Notes: a model not told the origin generated them from the letters alone. A stretch of 41,846 bases of DNA from Streptomyces palmae (GCF_004684805.1 NZ_SRID01000016.1:1-41846), one strand, 5' to 3'; shown: positions 10,683-20,234, counted from the first letter of the stretch. Translations and numbers: made by a program.

Positions 10683-11813
10683 TCAGCCGGAGAGGCGGAC
10701 GGGCATGATCAGGTACTTGTAGGCGTCGTCCGCCTCCGCGTCCACCGCGGGCCGGCCGCTGAGCAGCGCGGGCTTGGTGGAGGTGGTGAACGACAGCTGG
10801 GCCACCGGCGCGTCGATCGCGCTCAGGCCGTCCAGCAGGAAGGTCGGGTTGAAGGCGATCGAGATGTCATCGCCCTCGAGCTGGGCGTCGACGCGCTCCA
10901 CAGCCTGTGCGTCGTCGCTGGAACCGGCCTCCAGGGTCAGCACACCCTGCTCGAAGCTCAGCCGCACCGGGGTGTTGCGCTCGGCGACCAGCGCCACACG
11001 CTTGACCGCCTCGACGAACGGCGCGGTCTCGATCACCGCGACCGAGTTGAACTCGGTCGGGAACAGCGTGCGGTACTTCGGCAGGTCGCCTTCGAGCAGA
11101 CGGGTGGTGGTACGCCGCCCGGCGCCCTCGAAACCGATCAGGCCCTCGCCCGCACCGGAGCCCGACAGCGCGAGCGCCACGGTGTCGCCGCTGGTCAGCG
11201 ACTTGGCGGTGTCCAGCAGGGTCTTGGCGGGCACCAGCGCCACCGCGGAGATGTCCGGGGTCTCCGGCTTCCACAGGAACTCGCGGACCGCGAAGCGGTA
11301 GCGGTCGGTGGAGGCCAGGGTGACGGTGTCGCCCTCGATCTCGATCCGCACACCGGTGAGCACCGGCAGGGTGTCGTCGCGGCCGGCGGCGATGGCCACC
11401 TGGGCGACGGCGGCGGCGAAGACCTCACCGGGCACGGTGCCGGTGGCCGTCGGCATCTGCGGCAGCGCGGGGTACTCCTCCACCGGCAGGGTGTGGAGGG
11501 TGAAGCGCGAGGAGCCGCAGAGCACGGTCACTCGTACACCGTCTGTGGAAATCTCGACCGGCCGGTTGGGGAGGGCGCGGCAGATGTCGGCGAGCAGCCG
11601 GCCGGAGACCAGCACGGTGCCCTCCTCGTCGATGTCCGCCTCCACCGACACCCGGGCCGAGACCTCGTAGTCGAAGCTGGAGAGGCTGAGCGCGCCCTCC
11701 TCGGCCTTCAGCAGCAGGCCCGCGAGAACCGGCACCGGCGGACGGGCCGGAAGGCTGCGGGCCGCCCAGGCCACTGCCTCCGCGAGTACATCGCGCTCCA
11801 CCCGGATCTTCAC
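10683..11813 (-). CDS. dnaN: DNA polymerase III beta subunit (sliding clamp)
   Basis: A 376-aa clamp that encircles DNA and tethers the replicative polymerase. It has the three repeated beta-clamp folds: MKIRVERDVLAEAVAW starts domain 1, TLPVLTGVRIEIEG with STDRYRFAVRE belongs to domain 2, and the end YKYLIMPVRLSG is the typical clamp C-terminus with the M-P-V-R peptide-binding-groove residues. The GTG at 11813 has GGAGG 8 nt upstream. The 1.15-kb gap upstream is oriC; the gene runs leftward in the same direction as the left replication fork. A hairpin follows the stop codon. Confidence 0.98.
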   Translation of the reverse strand: MKIRVERDVLAEAVAWAARSLPARPPVPVLAGLLLKAEEGALSLSSFDYEVSARVSVEADIDEEGTVLVSGRLLADICRALPNRPVEISTDGVRVTVLCGSSRFTLHTLPVEEYPALPQMPTATGTVPGEVFAAAVAQVAIAAGRDDTLPVLTGVRIEIEGDTVTLASTDRYRFAVREFLWKPETPDISAVALVPAKTLLDTAKSLTSGDTVALALSGSGAGEGLIGFEGAGRRTTTRLLEGDLPKYRTLFPTEFNSVAVIETAPFVEAVKRVALVAERNTPVRLSFEQGVLTLEAGSSDDAQAVERVDAQLEGDDISIAFNPTFLLDGLSAIDAPVAQLSFTTSTKPALLSGRPAVDAEADDAYKYLIMPVRLSG

Positions 11814-11959
11814 CGGAACCGCCTCCTGCTGTTGCTGGCTCGCCCTGCTGGCCTTCGTCGTCGGCTGAGTGCCGGGGACCAGTCTGACGTACAGCGCCGA
11901 CAGGCGGAGCGGCTCGGGGTCAAGTCGGGGCCCAAGGTGCGGGGCGGCTCGGCGCCGAG

Positions 11960-12522
11960 TTGTGCACAGGCCCCGCTTCGAACCGATTTCCTCGCTCTAA
12001 CTACGTGGTCGTAGTAGTAGGGCCTGTGGAAACCGTGGATAACTGCGTACGCGCAGGTCAGCGCCGCTTTTTTGTCCACCGCCCCTGTGGGCGGAGGCAG
12101 TGGATAACCAGGGGTGTCTGTGGATCGCCCGAGGTTGTGCACACCCCATACACAGGGAAGCCCTGGTTCTCCCCAGCGCTGTCCCCAGTTTTACCCAGGT
12201 TCCCCACAGCCCAACCAGGCTTGTTGGTGTGACGCCTTTCACTCGCTCCGGTGACGGGCGGTGTCTTGTTGCCGAACAGTGGACAAGGGTGTGGAGAAGC
12301 TGTGGGCAACGGCTCTTTTGCTGTGGGCGGGCGGTGGACAACCGAGACGGCGGGTTGTGGACGAGTCGGTCATCCACAACCTGTGGAAACTGGTTTGCCA
12401 CAATTCCACAGGCGGATGACCTGCCTGGATGTCGATCACCAGAGTGGCCCTGTGGACAAGATCGGGACAACTTCGGCTTCCCCAGGGTGTGGATTCCGTA
12501 TCGGGCCCGATTCTGTGGAGAA
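11960..12522. other. oriC: oriC, chromosomal replication origin
   Basis: The 1,155-base dnaA-dnaN spacer contains about twenty sequences close to the streptomycete DnaA box TTGTCCACA. One perfect copy is at 12451-12459 (inverted). Near-perfect copies include 11960-11968, 12034-12042, 12072-12080, 12099-12107, 12135-12143, 12200-12208, 12278-12286, 12290-12298, 12301-12309, 12333-12341, 12356-12364, 12370-12378, 12382-12390, 12488-12496 and 12514-12522. They fall into two groups, 11960-12208 and 12278-12522, separated by about 70 bases. Most are in the inverted orientation. There is no long AT-rich unwinding element; short T-rich patches occur at 12068-12074 and around 12315. This matches the known Streptomyces origin, which has many DnaA boxes in two clusters. 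Confidence 0.96.
12451..12459 (-). promoter_or_regulatory. perfect DnaA box in oriC
   Basis: TGTGGACAA on the plus strand is an exact reverse complement of the TTGTCCACA consensus and the only perfect copy within the origin itself. It is likely a high-affinity DnaA site among weaker ones. Confidence 0.85.
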
Positions 12523-12897
12523 CTGACTGTTCCCGCAGGTAATCGAACAGAGCCGGGAATCCGTTCGCCCGGCCGGAGACGGCCCCGGAAGGGGCCGGCG
12601 GGCTCGAAGCGGGCTCGAGGAGCGGTCTTCGAGGGTCCGCGGGGGCCTGGACGGCACGGGGCGGAGCCCGATCGGCGGGCCTTGCCGGAGGTCGCGGGAA
12701 CGTGTGTCGAGGCTCTGCCGGGGCCCCGGACGGCAGGGGAGAGCCGGGTCGCGGCGGAGGGCTCTGTCGGGCCCTGGGGCGGTGGGGGAGAAGGCCTCCG
12801 GGGCGTACCGGGACCGTCGGGGAGCCATGCGGCGCTGACCCGCTGGTGTGCCGGAGGACGTGGTCCGGGCGGTCGGCGGGCGGCCCGGGGGCATGGC
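12523..12897. other. oriC-to-dnaA spacer without recognised genes
   Basis: After the last DnaA box there are about 375 bases of GC-rich sequence. No DnaA boxes, no supported gene and no clear promoter are visible. The open frames here have no start signals and lower third-position GC bias than the neighbouring genes. Confidence 0.5.
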
Positions 12898-12934
12898 GAG
12901 GGCGCCCCGGGAAAGTCCTCCCCGGGGCGCCCTC
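12898..12934 (-). terminator. dnaA terminator
   Basis: A perfect 14-bp inverted repeat (12898-12911 with 12921-12934) around a 9-nt loop lies 34 nt past the dnaA stop on the minus strand. It would keep dnaA transcription from running into oriC. Confidence 0.78.
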
Positions 12935-12968
12935 GAAGATGCCGCGACCGCATGGCCACCGGCCGCCG

Positions 12969-14771
12969 TCAGCCGTTCTTGATGCGGTTCGTCAGCTCGG
13001 TGACCTGGTTGTAGATGGAGCGCCGCTCGGCCATCAGCGCACGGATCTTGCGGTCCGCGTGCATCACGGTGGTGTGGTCCCGGCCGCCGAACTGAGCCCC
13101 GATCTTCGGCAGCGACAGGTCCGTCAGCTCCCGGCACAGGTACATCGCGATCTGCCGGGCGGTCACCAGCACCCGGCTGCGCGAGGCGCCGCACAGGTCC
13201 TCCACCGTGTGCCCGAAGTAGTCCGCGGTGGCGGCCATGATCGCGGTGGCGGTGATCTCGGGGGCGGTGTCCTCGCCGCCCGGGATCAGGTCCTTGAGGA
13301 CGATCTCGGTCAGGCCCAGGTCCACCGGCTGCCGGTTGAGGCTGGCGAACGCGGTGACCCGGATCAGCGCCCCCTCCAGCTCACGGATGTTGCGGGAGAT
13401 CCGCGAGGCGATGAACTCCAGCACCTCCGGCGGGGCGTTCAGCTGCTCCTGCACCGCCTTCTTGCGCAGGATCGCGATCCGGGTCTCCAGCTCGGGCGGC
13501 TGGACGTCGGTGATCAGACCCCACTCGAAGCGGTTGCGCAGCCGGTCCTCCAGGGTGACCAGCTGCTTGGGCGGCCGGTCGGAGGAGAGCACGATCTGCT
13601 TGTTGGCGTTGTGCAGGGTGTTGAAGGTGTGGAAGAACTCCTCCTGGGTGGACTCCTTGCTCGCCAGGAACTGGATGTCGTCCACCAGCAGGATGTCCAT
13701 GTCGCGGTAGCGCTTGCGGAACGCGTCCGCCTTGCCGTCGCGGATCGAGTTGATGAACTCGTTGGTGAACTCCTCGGAGCTCACGTAGCGCACCCGGGTG
13801 CCCGGGTAGAGGCTGCGCGCGTAGTGCCCGATGGCATGCAGCAGATGCGTCTTGCCCAGGCCGGACTCGCCGTAGATGAACAGCGGGTTGTACGCCTTGG
13901 CCGGTGCCTCGGCCACCGCCACCGCGGCGGCGTGCGCGAAGCGGTTGGACGCGCCGATGACAAAGGTGTCGAAGAGGTACTTGGGATTGAGCCGCGCGGT
14001 CGGCTCCCCCGGACCCGAGGCCGGCGCGGGCTGCGCGGTCAGCGGACCGGAGGCACCGCCCGAGGCGCCCGGGCCGCCCGTCGCTCCGGGGGCGGGCACG
14101 CCGCCGCCCGGGCGGCCGGTGCCCGCGGCGGGGCCGCCGCGCGGGCGCTCGCCCTGCTCGGGCAGCTCACGGCCGCGCTGCTCGTACGTGTGCTGGCCGC
14201 GCGGGGAGGTGTAGGGGTCGCCGCCGTCCGGGAAACCGCCCAGCCGGGGCTGCTGCCAGGAGTAGTCCTCCTGGGCCCGCGGCCAGGCGCCGGGCTCCGG
14301 ACGCGACGACGAGTAGTCGGGGTACGCCGGGCGGGCGGCGGGCAGCTCGTCCGCGGCACGCCCGTAGCCCCCCTCGTAGCCGCCGTCCCGCTCGTACCCC
14401 TCCCGCTGCTCGCGGCCCTGGTACGGCTCGCGCGGCTGATCCTCGTAACGGGACTGCGGCGGCTGCGGGCGCTGCGGCGGCGCCGGCGGTTCGCCCGCCG
14501 AGTCGTCGACCGTGATCGCGATCCGGATCGGCCGCCCGCACTCGCGGCTGAGGGTGTCGCTGATCAGCGGTGACAGCCGGCCTTCCAGTACGCCCTTGGC
14601 GAACTCGTTGGGCACCGCCAGCAGAGCGGTGTCGGCGACCAGGGCCAGCGGCTGGCATCGCTTGATCCAGTGCTCGTCCTTGGCCTCCACGCCGTGGCCG
14701 CGGCCTTCGCCGAGCAGCTGCTCCAGCACGCGTGGCCACACTGCGGCAAGATCGGCAGGTACGTCAGCCAC
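12969..14771 (-). CDS. dnaA: chromosomal replication initiator protein DnaA
   Basis: A 600-aa AAA+ initiator that binds the DnaA boxes of oriC. Domain I (about 1-88) starts [20 protein letters not shown]. Domain II (about 90-258) is unusually long, disordered and rich in Arg, Gly, Tyr, Pro and Gln, as in other streptomycetes. The AAA+ domain has Walker A GESGLGKT (301-308) and Walker [10 protein letters not shown] (360-368). Domain IV ends with the DnaA signature [20 protein letters not shown] followed by HTTVMHA. The start is GTG at 14771. Its promoter has DnaA boxes immediately upstream, so autoregulation is likely. The gene is transcribed toward oriC, against the rightward fork. Confidence 0.99.
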   Translation of the reverse strand: MADVPADLAAVWPRVLEQLLGEGRGHGVEAKDEHWIKRCQPLALVADTALLAVPNEFAKGVLEGRLSPLISDTLSRECGRPIRIAITVDDSAGEPPAPPQRPQPPQSRYEDQPREPYQGREQREGYERDGGYEGGYGRAADELPAARPAYPDYSSSRPEPGAWPRAQEDYSWQQPRLGGFPDGGDPYTSPRGQHTYEQRGRELPEQGERPRGGPAAGTGRPGGGVPAPGATGGPGASGGASGPLTAQPAPASGPGEPTARLNPKYLFDTFVIGASNRFAHAAAVAVAEAPAKAYNPLFIYGESGLGKTHLLHAIGHYARSLYPGTRVRYVSSEEFTNEFINSIRDGKADAFRKRYRDMDILLVDDIQFLASKESTQEEFFHTFNTLHNANKQIVLSSDRPPKQLVTLEDRLRNRFEWGLITDVQPPELETRIAILRKKAVQEQLNAPPEVLEFIASRISRNIRELEGALIRVTAFASLNRQPVDLGLTEIVLKDLIPGGEDTAPEITATAIMAATADYFGHTVEDLCGASRSRVLVTARQIAMYLCRELTDLSLPKIGAQFGGRDHTTVMHADRKIRALMAERRSIYNQVTELTNRIKNG

Positions 14772-14863
14772 AGGGCACGCTCTCTCACTCAGGGCGGGGG
14801 ACGCCGACAGGTCCCACGAATGTGTGGTTCTTGGGACGGGCGGGTAGGAATCGGAGCCCAGCC

Positions 14864-14893
14864 ACGGTAGTCAGGCTGAGGTGCGCGGTTCAA
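14864..14893 (-). promoter_or_regulatory. dnaA promoter (housekeeping sigma type)
   Basis: On the minus strand, TTGAAC (14893-14888) and TACCGT (14869-14864) are separated by 18 bases, a good match to the streptomycete vegetative consensus. The transcript would start near 14857 and have a leader of about 85 nt before the GTG of dnaA. Confidence 0.65.
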
Positions 14894-14897
14894 GTCG

Positions 14898-14918
14898 TTG
14901 TCCACAGGGTGTGTACAA
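14898..14918. promoter_or_regulatory. two DnaA boxes upstream of the dnaA promoter
   Basis: A perfect TTGTCCACA lies at 14898-14906 and an inverted one-mismatch box (TGTGTACAA) at 14910-14918, facing each other with a 3-nt gap. The first is only 4 bases from the -35 of dnaA. A pair of DnaA boxes in the dnaA promoter with autorepression has been described in Streptomyces; the arrangement here suggests the same control. Confidence 0.78.
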
Positions 14919-14993
14919 ATGTGCCATGCGAGGCCGCCAGGTGCCCTATCGGCCTGGTGAGAGACGGGTTCCCAGGCTTGCTGGGCCGTCGGT

Positions 14994-15023
14994 TTGACCG
15001 GAAGACGCGGCCCCGCGTACCGT
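14994..15023 (+). promoter_or_regulatory. rpmH-rnpA promoter (housekeeping sigma type)
   Basis: TTGACC (14994-14999) and TACCGT (15018-15023) with an 18-base spacer face right, toward rpmH. The leader before rpmH would be about 160 nt. The -10 hexamer and the spacer length are the same as in the divergent dnaA promoter. Confidence 0.62.
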
Positions 15024-15188
15024 AACCAGGTCGAGTTGTCGATGGCTGCTGCCGCCTGCCTCCGATGGGCAAGGCCACGTTCCGTGGCTATGAAGCGGTG
15101 CACTCGGGCGTATTGCGAGCTACTCGTGGGCGCACGGTGACAGCCAGGCGATGTCCCGCCACCACCGAATCATTTCTGGAGCCCCCGA

Positions 15189-15326
15189 GTGAGCAAGCGC
15201 ACCTTCCAGCCGAACAACCGCCGCCGCGCTAAGACCCACGGCTTCCGGCTGCGCATGCGTACCCGTGCCGGCCGCGCGATCCTCGCAGCTCGCCGTGGCA
15301 AGGGTCGCGCGCGCCTGTCCGCCTGA
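15189..15326 (+). CDS. rpmH: 50S ribosomal protein L34
   Basis: A 45-aa very basic protein, [19 protein letters not shown] at the start and [11 protein letters not shown] at the end: the L34 pattern throughout. It starts with GTG at 15189, with GGAG 7 nt upstream (15178-15181). L34 is a small component of the large ribosomal subunit. It is the first gene of a rightward series with rnpA, yidD, yidC and jag, an order conserved in most bacteria. Confidence 0.98.
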   Translation: MSKRTFQPNNRRRAKTHGFRLRMRTRAGRAILAARRGKGRARLSA

Positions 15327-15344
15327 TCAGCATCAGGTCATGAC

Positions 15345-15743
15345 GTGCTGCCTACCGAGCATCGGCTGAGGCGGCGCGAGGACTTCGCGACCGCGGTACG
15401 CCGAGGACGCAGGGCCGGGCGCCCGCTCCTCGTCGTCCATCTTCGCAGCGGATCAACGGACCCGCACGCACCTGGGGAGAGTGCTCTCCCGGTGCGTGCG
15501 GGTTTCGTCGTGAGCAAGGCGATCGGCGGTGCGGTGGTCCGCAACCTGGTCAAGCGGAGGCTGCGCCATCTCATACGCGACCGCCTGGATGGGCTGCCCC
15601 CAGGTAGCCTGGTGGTCGTAAGGGCGCTGCCCGGCGCGGGCGAGGCAAGCCACGACGCGCTGGCCCGAGACCTCGACGCCGCGTTGCAGCGGCTGCTGGC
15701 TGGGATCACCCCTACCGAAGGTAAGGGGAGGGCGCCGCGATGA
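15345..15743 (+). CDS. rnpA: ribonuclease P protein component
   Basis: A 132-aa protein subunit of RNase P, which helps the catalytic RNA remove tRNA 5' leaders. The signature RNLVKRRLR is at residues 66-74, next to [11 protein letters not shown]. The start is GTG at 15345, 18 nt after rpmH. An ATG at 15340 is in another frame. The stop codon overlaps the yidD start (ATGA), so translation is coupled. Confidence 0.96.
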   Translation: MLPTEHRLRRREDFATAVRRGRRAGRPLLVVHLRSGSTDPHAPGESALPVRAGFVVSKAIGGAVVRNLVKRRLRHLIRDRLDGLPPGSLVVVRALPGAGEASHDALARDLDAALQRLLAGITPTEGKGRAPR

Positions 15744-16057
15744 AGTACCCACTGCTCTGGCTGATCAAGCTCTACCAGTGGACCATCAGCCCACTGCTGG
15801 GACCGGTCTGCAAGTACTACCCGTCGTGTTCGCACTATGGCTACACGGCCATCGACCGGCACGGCGCGGTGAAAGGGACGGCGCTGACCGCCTGGCGCAT
15901 CCTGCGCTGCAACCCCTGGTCGCTCGGTGGGGTCGACCACGTCCCTCCCCGGAAGCGTCCGGTCTGGCACCAGCGGCTGAGGAGCCGCTTCGGCGGGCAC
16001 CATGAAGCCCCGCCTGCCGCACAGCCCGAGACTCAGCCCAACGCCCAAGGAGTCTGA
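15740..16057 (+). CDS. yidD: membrane protein insertion efficiency factor YidD
   Basis: A 105-aa YidD. The N-terminus [20 protein letters not shown] forms an amphipathic/hydrophobic helix and the family motif [11 protein letters not shown] follows; [14 protein letters not shown] is the second conserved block. The C-terminal 35 residues are a basic, Pro-rich extension. It starts 4 bases before the end of rnpA. YidD sits at the inner membrane and assists YidC-dependent insertion; yidC is the next gene, 3 nt downstream. Confidence 0.95.
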   Translation: MKYPLLWLIKLYQWTISPLLGPVCKYYPSCSHYGYTAIDRHGAVKGTALTAWRILRCNPWSLGGVDHVPPRKRPVWHQRLRSRFGGHHEAPPAAQPETQPNAQGV

Positions 16058-16060
16058 TTC

Positions 16061-17206
16061 GTGGACACGGTCCTCGGTCCTCTCTATTACGCAGTTTCCT
16101 GGATCATCGTCCAGTTCCACTCGTTCTACAGCCTCATCTTCGCGGCGAACAGTGGCTGGGCCTGGGGTCTGTCCATCGTCTCCCTGGTGGTCTTGATCCG
16201 TATCTGCCTGATCCCGCTCTTCGTGAAGCAGATCAAGGCGACGCGGAACATGCAGGCGCTCCAGCCGAAGATGAAGGCGATCCAGGAGCGCTACAAGTCC
16301 GACCGGCAGCGCCAGTCGGAAGAGATGATGAAGCTCTACAAGGAGACGGGTACCAACCCGCTCGCGAGCTGCCTTCCGATTCTGGCCCAGTCGCCCTTCT
16401 TCCTCGCGCTGTACCAGGTCCTCAACAAGATCGCCAACGGTCACACGGTCGGGTTCATCAACCAGTCGCTGCTGGAGAGCGCGCGTGACGCCCACATCTT
16501 CGGCGCCCCGCTCTCGGTGAAGTTCACCTCCAGCGCGGACAAGGTCGCCTCGCTGGGCGCCTCGCTGACCGATGTGCGCGTGGTCACGATCACCATGATC
16601 GTGCTGATGTCGGCCTCGCAGTTCTTCACCCAGCGCCAGCTGATGACGAAGAACGTCGACCTCACCGTGAAGACGCCGTTCATGCAGCAGCAGAAGATGC
16701 TGATGTACGTCTTCCCGGTCATGTTCGCCGTCTTCGGCATCAACTTCCCGGTCGGTGTCCTGGTCTACTGGCTGACCACCAACGTCTGGACCATGGGCCA
16801 GCAGATGTTCGTCATCCGCCGGAACCCGACCCCGGGCAGCGTCGCCTACAAGAACCGCCAGGAGCGGCTGCGGGCCAAGGGCAAGATCAAGGAAGAGCCG
16901 GCCGAGGTCGAGGCGAAGAAGGCCGCCGAGGAGGCGCGCGCCAACCGGCAGCAGCCCAAGCGGCAGACCAAGGCCAAGCGGCAGACCGCTCCCCAGCCGT
17001 CCGGCAGCCAGCAGCAGCGGTCCCGGGCGCAGAGCCGCCCCGCTTCCGAGAAGACCGGTGACTCCCCGTCGCTGGAGAAGACCTCCGAGAAGAAGAACGG
17101 TGCGCAGGGCGGCAAGTCGTCCGGCGGCTCCGCTTCCGGCTCCCGTAACGCCAAGTCCGGGCAGCGCAAGGGCCAGCAGCGGCCCAAGCACCCGTCCAAG
17201 AAGTAA
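16061..17206 (+). CDS. yidC: membrane protein insertase YidC
   Basis: A 381-aa insertase of the Oxa1 family, which places proteins into the membrane with or without SecYEG. The N-terminal helix [19 protein letters not shown] and the conserved [20 protein letters not shown] segment, with the functional Arg, are clear. Further helices lie around residues 105-125, 180-195 and 215-245. There is no large extracytoplasmic domain, as in Gram-positives. Residues from about 265 to the end are a long cytoplasmic tail rich in Lys, Arg, Gln and Ser, probably for ribosome contact. GTG start at 16061, with AAGGAG 8 nt upstream. Confidence 0.97.
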   Translation: MDTVLGPLYYAVSWIIVQFHSFYSLIFAANSGWAWGLSIVSLVVLIRICLIPLFVKQIKATRNMQALQPKMKAIQERYKSDRQRQSEEMMKLYKETGTNPLASCLPILAQSPFFLALYQVLNKIANGHTVGFINQSLLESARDAHIFGAPLSVKFTSSADKVASLGASLTDVRVVTITMIVLMSASQFFTQRQLMTKNVDLTVKTPFMQQQKMLMYVFPVMFAVFGINFPVGVLVYWLTTNVWTMGQQMFVIRRNPTPGSVAYKNRQERLRAKGKIKEEPAEVEAKKAAEEARANRQQPKRQTKAKRQTAPQPSGSQQQRSRAQSRPASEKTGDSPSLEKTSEKKNGAQGGKSSGGSASGSRNAKSGQRKGQQRPKHPSKK

Positions 17207-17220
17207 GAAGGAGTCCATCC

Positions 17221-17730
17221 GTGACGGAAGGCACCACCTCGACTGCCGAGGGGAGCGACACCCTCACCCGCCTCGAGCAGGAGGGGGAGATCGCGGCCGA
17301 CTACCTCGAGGGTCTGCTGGACATCGCGGACCTCGACGGCGACATTGACATGGACGTCGAGGCCGACCGCGCCGCAGTGTCGATCATCAGCGACTCGACC
17401 AGCCGTGACCTGCAGAAGCTGGTGGGCCGCGATGGCGAGGTGCTGGAGGCGCTCCAGGAGCTGACCCGGCTCGCGGTGCACCGGGAGACCGGTGACCGCA
17501 GCCGGCTGATGCTGGACATCGCCGGCTTCCGCGCCCGCAAGCGCGAGGAGCTCACCGCTCTGGGTGCCAAGGCCGCCGAGGAGGCCAAGAGCACCGGTGA
17601 GCCGGTGAAGCTCAAGCCGATGACGCCGTTCGAGCGCAAGGTGGTCCATGACGCGGTCGCCGCGGCCGGACTGCGCAGCGAGTCGGAGGGCGAGGAGCCC
17701 CAGCGTCGCGTGGTTGTGCTCCCGGCCTGA
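17221..17730 (+). CDS. jag: KH-R3H RNA-binding protein Jag/KhpB
   Basis: A 169-aa RNA-binding protein with an acidic N-terminus, a KH-like domain (about 40-95, with VGRDGEVLEALQELTRLAVH as the GxxG-type loop and helix) and an R3H domain (about 120-150, PFERKVVHDAVAAAGLRSES; the motif is R-K-V-V-H). GTG start at 17221, with AAGGAG 6 nt upstream and 14 nt after yidC. It is the usual partner of yidC in Gram-positives and is implicated in RNA binding and cell-envelope control; its targets in Streptomyces are not known to me. Confidence 0.94.
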   Translation: MTEGTTSTAEGSDTLTRLEQEGEIAADYLEGLLDIADLDGDIDMDVEADRAAVSIISDSTSRDLQKLVGRDGEVLEALQELTRLAVHRETGDRSRLMLDIAGFRARKREELTALGAKAAEEAKSTGEPVKLKPMTPFERKVVHDAVAAAGLRSESEGEEPQRRVVVLPA

Positions 17731-17775
17731 TCCCGGCGCGCCCTGCCCCGGCCGGAACCCGGCTATGCAACACCC

Positions 17776-17805
17776 ACGGCCCCGTCTGTACGCAGGCGGG
17801 GCCGT
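17776..17805 (+). terminator. strong terminator after jag
   Basis: A 13-bp stem (17776-17788 with 17793-17805, one G-U pair) with a 4-nt TACG loop, followed by ATCTTGT. It closes the rpmH-rnpA-yidD-yidC-jag series. Confidence 0.85.
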
Positions 17806-17863
17806 ATCTTGTCAGCCTGACATCAGCGGTCTACAGAGTGCTTGGTACGGAAGGACGGTTCCC

Positions 17864-18577
17864 GTGACGGAAGCAGCGGAGCTCCCCCCGGCGCCGGAGG
17901 TGGCGCGGGACGTATTCGGTGAGCGCTTCCCGGAAGCTGTTCGATATGGCGAGCTGCTGGCCGACGTGGGCGTCACCCGCGGACTGATCGGCCCGCGGGA
18001 GGTGCCTCGGCTGTGGGAGCGCCACCTGCTGAACTGCGCGGTGCTCTCCGAGGTGGTTCCCGAAGGCGTCACGGTCTGCGATGTGGGCTCGGGCGCCGGC
18101 CTGCCCGGCATCCCGCTGGCTCTGGCCCGCCCGGACCTGCGGATCACCCTGCTGGAGCCGCTGCTGCGGCGCACCAACTTCCTCCAGGAGGTCGTGGAGC
18201 TGCTGGGGCTGGACCATGTCACGGTGGCCCGCGGCCGGGCCGAGGAGGTGCTGGGGAAGCTGCCGCCGGTGCATGTGGTGACGGCACGGGCGGTGGCCCC
18301 GCTGGACCGGCTGGCCGGCTGGGGCGTGCCGTTGCTGCGCCCCTACGGAGAGATGCTGGCGCTGAAGGGGGACACCGCGGAGGAGGAGCTGCTGCACGCC
18401 CGGGCCGCGCTGAGCAAGCTCGGTGTGGTGCGGACCTCGGTGCTGCAGGTCGGGGAGGGGATCGTGGATCCGCTCTCCACCGTGGTGCGGGTGGAGGTCG
18501 GGGAGAGCCCCGGCGGGGTGCGCTTCGCGGCCAAGCGCGCCAAGGCCGCGCGCAAGGGGACGCGGCGCCGTCGCTGA
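17864..18577 (+). CDS. rsmG: 16S rRNA (guanine-N7) methyltransferase RsmG
   Basis: A 237-aa methyltransferase (formerly GidB) that methylates G527 of 16S rRNA; its loss gives low-level streptomycin resistance in Streptomyces. The SAM-binding motif DVGSGAGLPGIPLALARP starts at residue 73 and ARAVAPLDRLAGWGVPLL is the second conserved block. The C-terminus is Lys/Arg-rich. The start is GTG at 17864 with AAGGA upstream; the frame stays open further upstream, but it runs through the jag terminator and is not credible there. Confidence 0.97.
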   Translation: MTEAAELPPAPEVARDVFGERFPEAVRYGELLADVGVTRGLIGPREVPRLWERHLLNCAVLSEVVPEGVTVCDVGSGAGLPGIPLALARPDLRITLLEPLLRRTNFLQEVVELLGLDHVTVARGRAEEVLGKLPPVHVVTARAVAPLDRLAGWGVPLLRPYGEMLALKGDTAEEELLHARAALSKLGVVRTSVLQVGEGIVDPLSTVVRVEVGESPGGVRFAAKRAKAARKGTRRRR

Positions 18578-18948
18578 TCGGCGACTGCTTCCGCTCATGG
18601 GGCGGGGCCCGTCAACCGGCTCCGCTCATCAGCGCCACCGACCGGCGCTCACCGGTGTCGCGCCCCGACTTCGTACGGGGCTTCGTTCACGGTTTCACGG
18701 GGGAGTCTCCGGAGGGTCTCGTCTCGGGCTGCCGGCCCAGTACGGGATCGGCTGGGCCGATGTCACCTGCCCGCGGGGTTCCGATCAGCGGATCCGCTTT
18801 TCGGTGAGCCCGGGAGAGGCCCACTCACCCGGCCCGCCGGCGGATCTCCGCGGGTCACCGGCCGGGAGTAGGGCTCTGCTCCATACAAGCTGCCAAAACT
18901 ATGCATTTCGGAGTGTCGTAGCGGTTTGACCGGTTTGCGAGTGCATCG
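18578..18948. other. rsmG-parA intergenic region, left part
   Basis: A 6-bp inverted repeat at 18662-18681 could be an rsmG terminator. A -35-like TTGACC at 18926-18931 lies 17 bases before the parS site, so a parA promoter may overlap parS. The rest is GC-rich and shows no gene; the frames open here have no start signals. Confidence 0.45.
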
Positions 18949-18964
18949 TGTTTCACGTGAAACG
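18949..18964. promoter_or_regulatory. parS: parS site upstream of parA
   Basis: The 14-bp core GTTTCACGTGAAAC (18950-18963) is exact. It lies 140 bp before the ATG of parA, probably in or next to its promoter, where ParB binding could both nucleate the segrosome and regulate parAB. Confidence 0.95.
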
Positions 18965-19103
18965 CCGTTCTCTGCTGCATGGAATCATCAGCCGCGGTCG
19001 CGCGGCTGCCGCTCCCCGCGACCGCGGACGCACCCCGGACGCGGCCTCATCCACAGATTCATCCACAGGAGAACGGGCCTCGCTGGTTCACGACCCCCAA
19101 AGC

Positions 19104-20234
19104 ATGGCAGGCTCTGTTCATTGCGAGCCTGATGTCGAGGAGAGTGAATCCTTGCGGTCCGACGCCAATATCGCGGGGCCGATGACCGATCCGGTCCCCG
19201 GTCCCCGTACCGAATCTCCGGGACAGGGCGTATCTCCGTCCCTGCCCGGACAGGAGGGATCCGCCTCCTCGCAGCACTTCGGGCAAGCGCCCGGGGAGAA
19301 CCCGGCCCCGAGCGACGCCTCGATCGGCCGGCCCGCCCAGCCGGTGATGGACGCCATGGGCCGTGCCGGCCAGGGATTCCCCCGCCCCGAGCGGACCCGG
19401 GTGATGGTGGTCGCCAACCAGAAGGGCGGCGTGGGGAAGACCACCACCACGGTGAACCTCGCCGCCTCGCTCGCTCTGCACGGCGGCCGGGTCCTGGTGA
19501 TCGACCTCGACCCGCAGGGCAACGCCTCGACCGCGCTGGGCATCGACCACCACGCCGAGGTGCCGTCCATCTACGACGTGCTGGTCGACAGCAAGCCGCT
19601 CTCCGACGTGGTGCAGCCGGTGCCGGATGTGGAGGGGCTGTTCTGCGCCCCGGCCACCATCGACCTCGCCGGCGCGGAGATCGAACTGGTCTCCCTGGTG
19701 GCTCGGGAGAGCCGGCTGCAGCGCGCCATCGAGGCCTATGAGCAGCCGCTGGACTACATCCTGATCGACTGCCCGCCCTCCCTCGGTCTGCTGACGGTCA
19801 ACGCCATGGTGGCCGGTGCCGAGGTGCTGATCCCCATCCAGTGCGAGTACTACGCGCTGGAGGGCCTGGGCCAGCTGCTGCGCAACGTGGATCTGGTGCG
19901 CGGGCACCTCAACCCCAAGCTCCATGTCTCCACCATCCTGCTGACCATGTACGACGGCAGGACCCGGCTGGCCTCCCAGGTGGCCGAGGAGGTGCGGGGC
20001 CACTTCGGCCAGGAGGTGCTGCGCACCAGCATCCCGCGGTCGGTGCGCATCTCCGAGGCCCCCAGCTACGGGCAGACGGTGCTCACCTACGACCCGAGCT
20101 CCAGCGGCGCCCTCTCCTATCTGGAGGCGGCCCGCGAAATCGCGCTCCGAGGTGTCGGGGTGCGCTATGACGGGCGGCAGGCTCATGCGCTGCCCGCAAG
20201 TAATCAGCACAGCATGCAGGAGGGAATTCGGTGA
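19104..20234 (+). CDS. parA: chromosome partitioning ATPase ParA
   Basis: A 376-aa ParA/Soj ATPase that drives and positions the ParB-oriC complexes, in Streptomyces mainly during sporulation. The deviant Walker A KGGVGKT is at residues 107-113; [15 protein letters not shown] and [19 protein letters not shown] are the Walker A' and B blocks. The N-terminus (about 1-98) is an acidic, disordered extension typical of streptomycetes. The start is uncertain: ATG at 19104 gives a protein beginning MAGSVHCEP, matching the usual annotation, but has no clear ribosome site; TTG at 19152 has GAGGAG upstream. The frame is open back to 18948 through parS, but I do not trust that start. The stop overlaps the parB start (GTGA). 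Confidence 0.96.
   Translation: MAGSVHCEPDVEESESLRSDANIAGPMTDPVPGPRTESPGQGVSPSLPGQEGSASSQHFGQAPGENPAPSDASIGRPAQPVMDAMGRAGQGFPRPERTRVMVVANQKGGVGKTTTTVNLAASLALHGGRVLVIDLDPQGNASTALGIDHHAEVPSIYDVLVDSKPLSDVVQPVPDVEGLFCAPATIDLAGAEIELVSLVARESRLQRAIEAYEQPLDYILIDCPPSLGLLTVNAMVAGAEVLIPIQCEYYALEGLGQLLRNVDLVRGHLNPKLHVSTILLTMYDGRTRLASQVAEEVRGHFGQEVLRTSIPRSVRISEAPSYGQTVLTYDPSSSGALSYLEAAREIALRGVGVRYDGRQAHALPASNQHSMQEGIR

Noticed and set aside
12541-12890. Possible extra DnaA boxes between the oriC cluster and dnaA
   Set aside because: No 9-mer there comes within two mismatches of the consensus on reading; left out.
15338-17218. 626-codon minus-strand frame opposite rnpA-yidD-yidC
   Set aside because: It spans three confirmed genes on the other strand and has no start signal.
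18948-19103. Start of parA at 18948 inside parS
   Set aside because: It would translate the parS palindrome as FHVKR and has no ribosome site; later starts fit known ParA proteins better.
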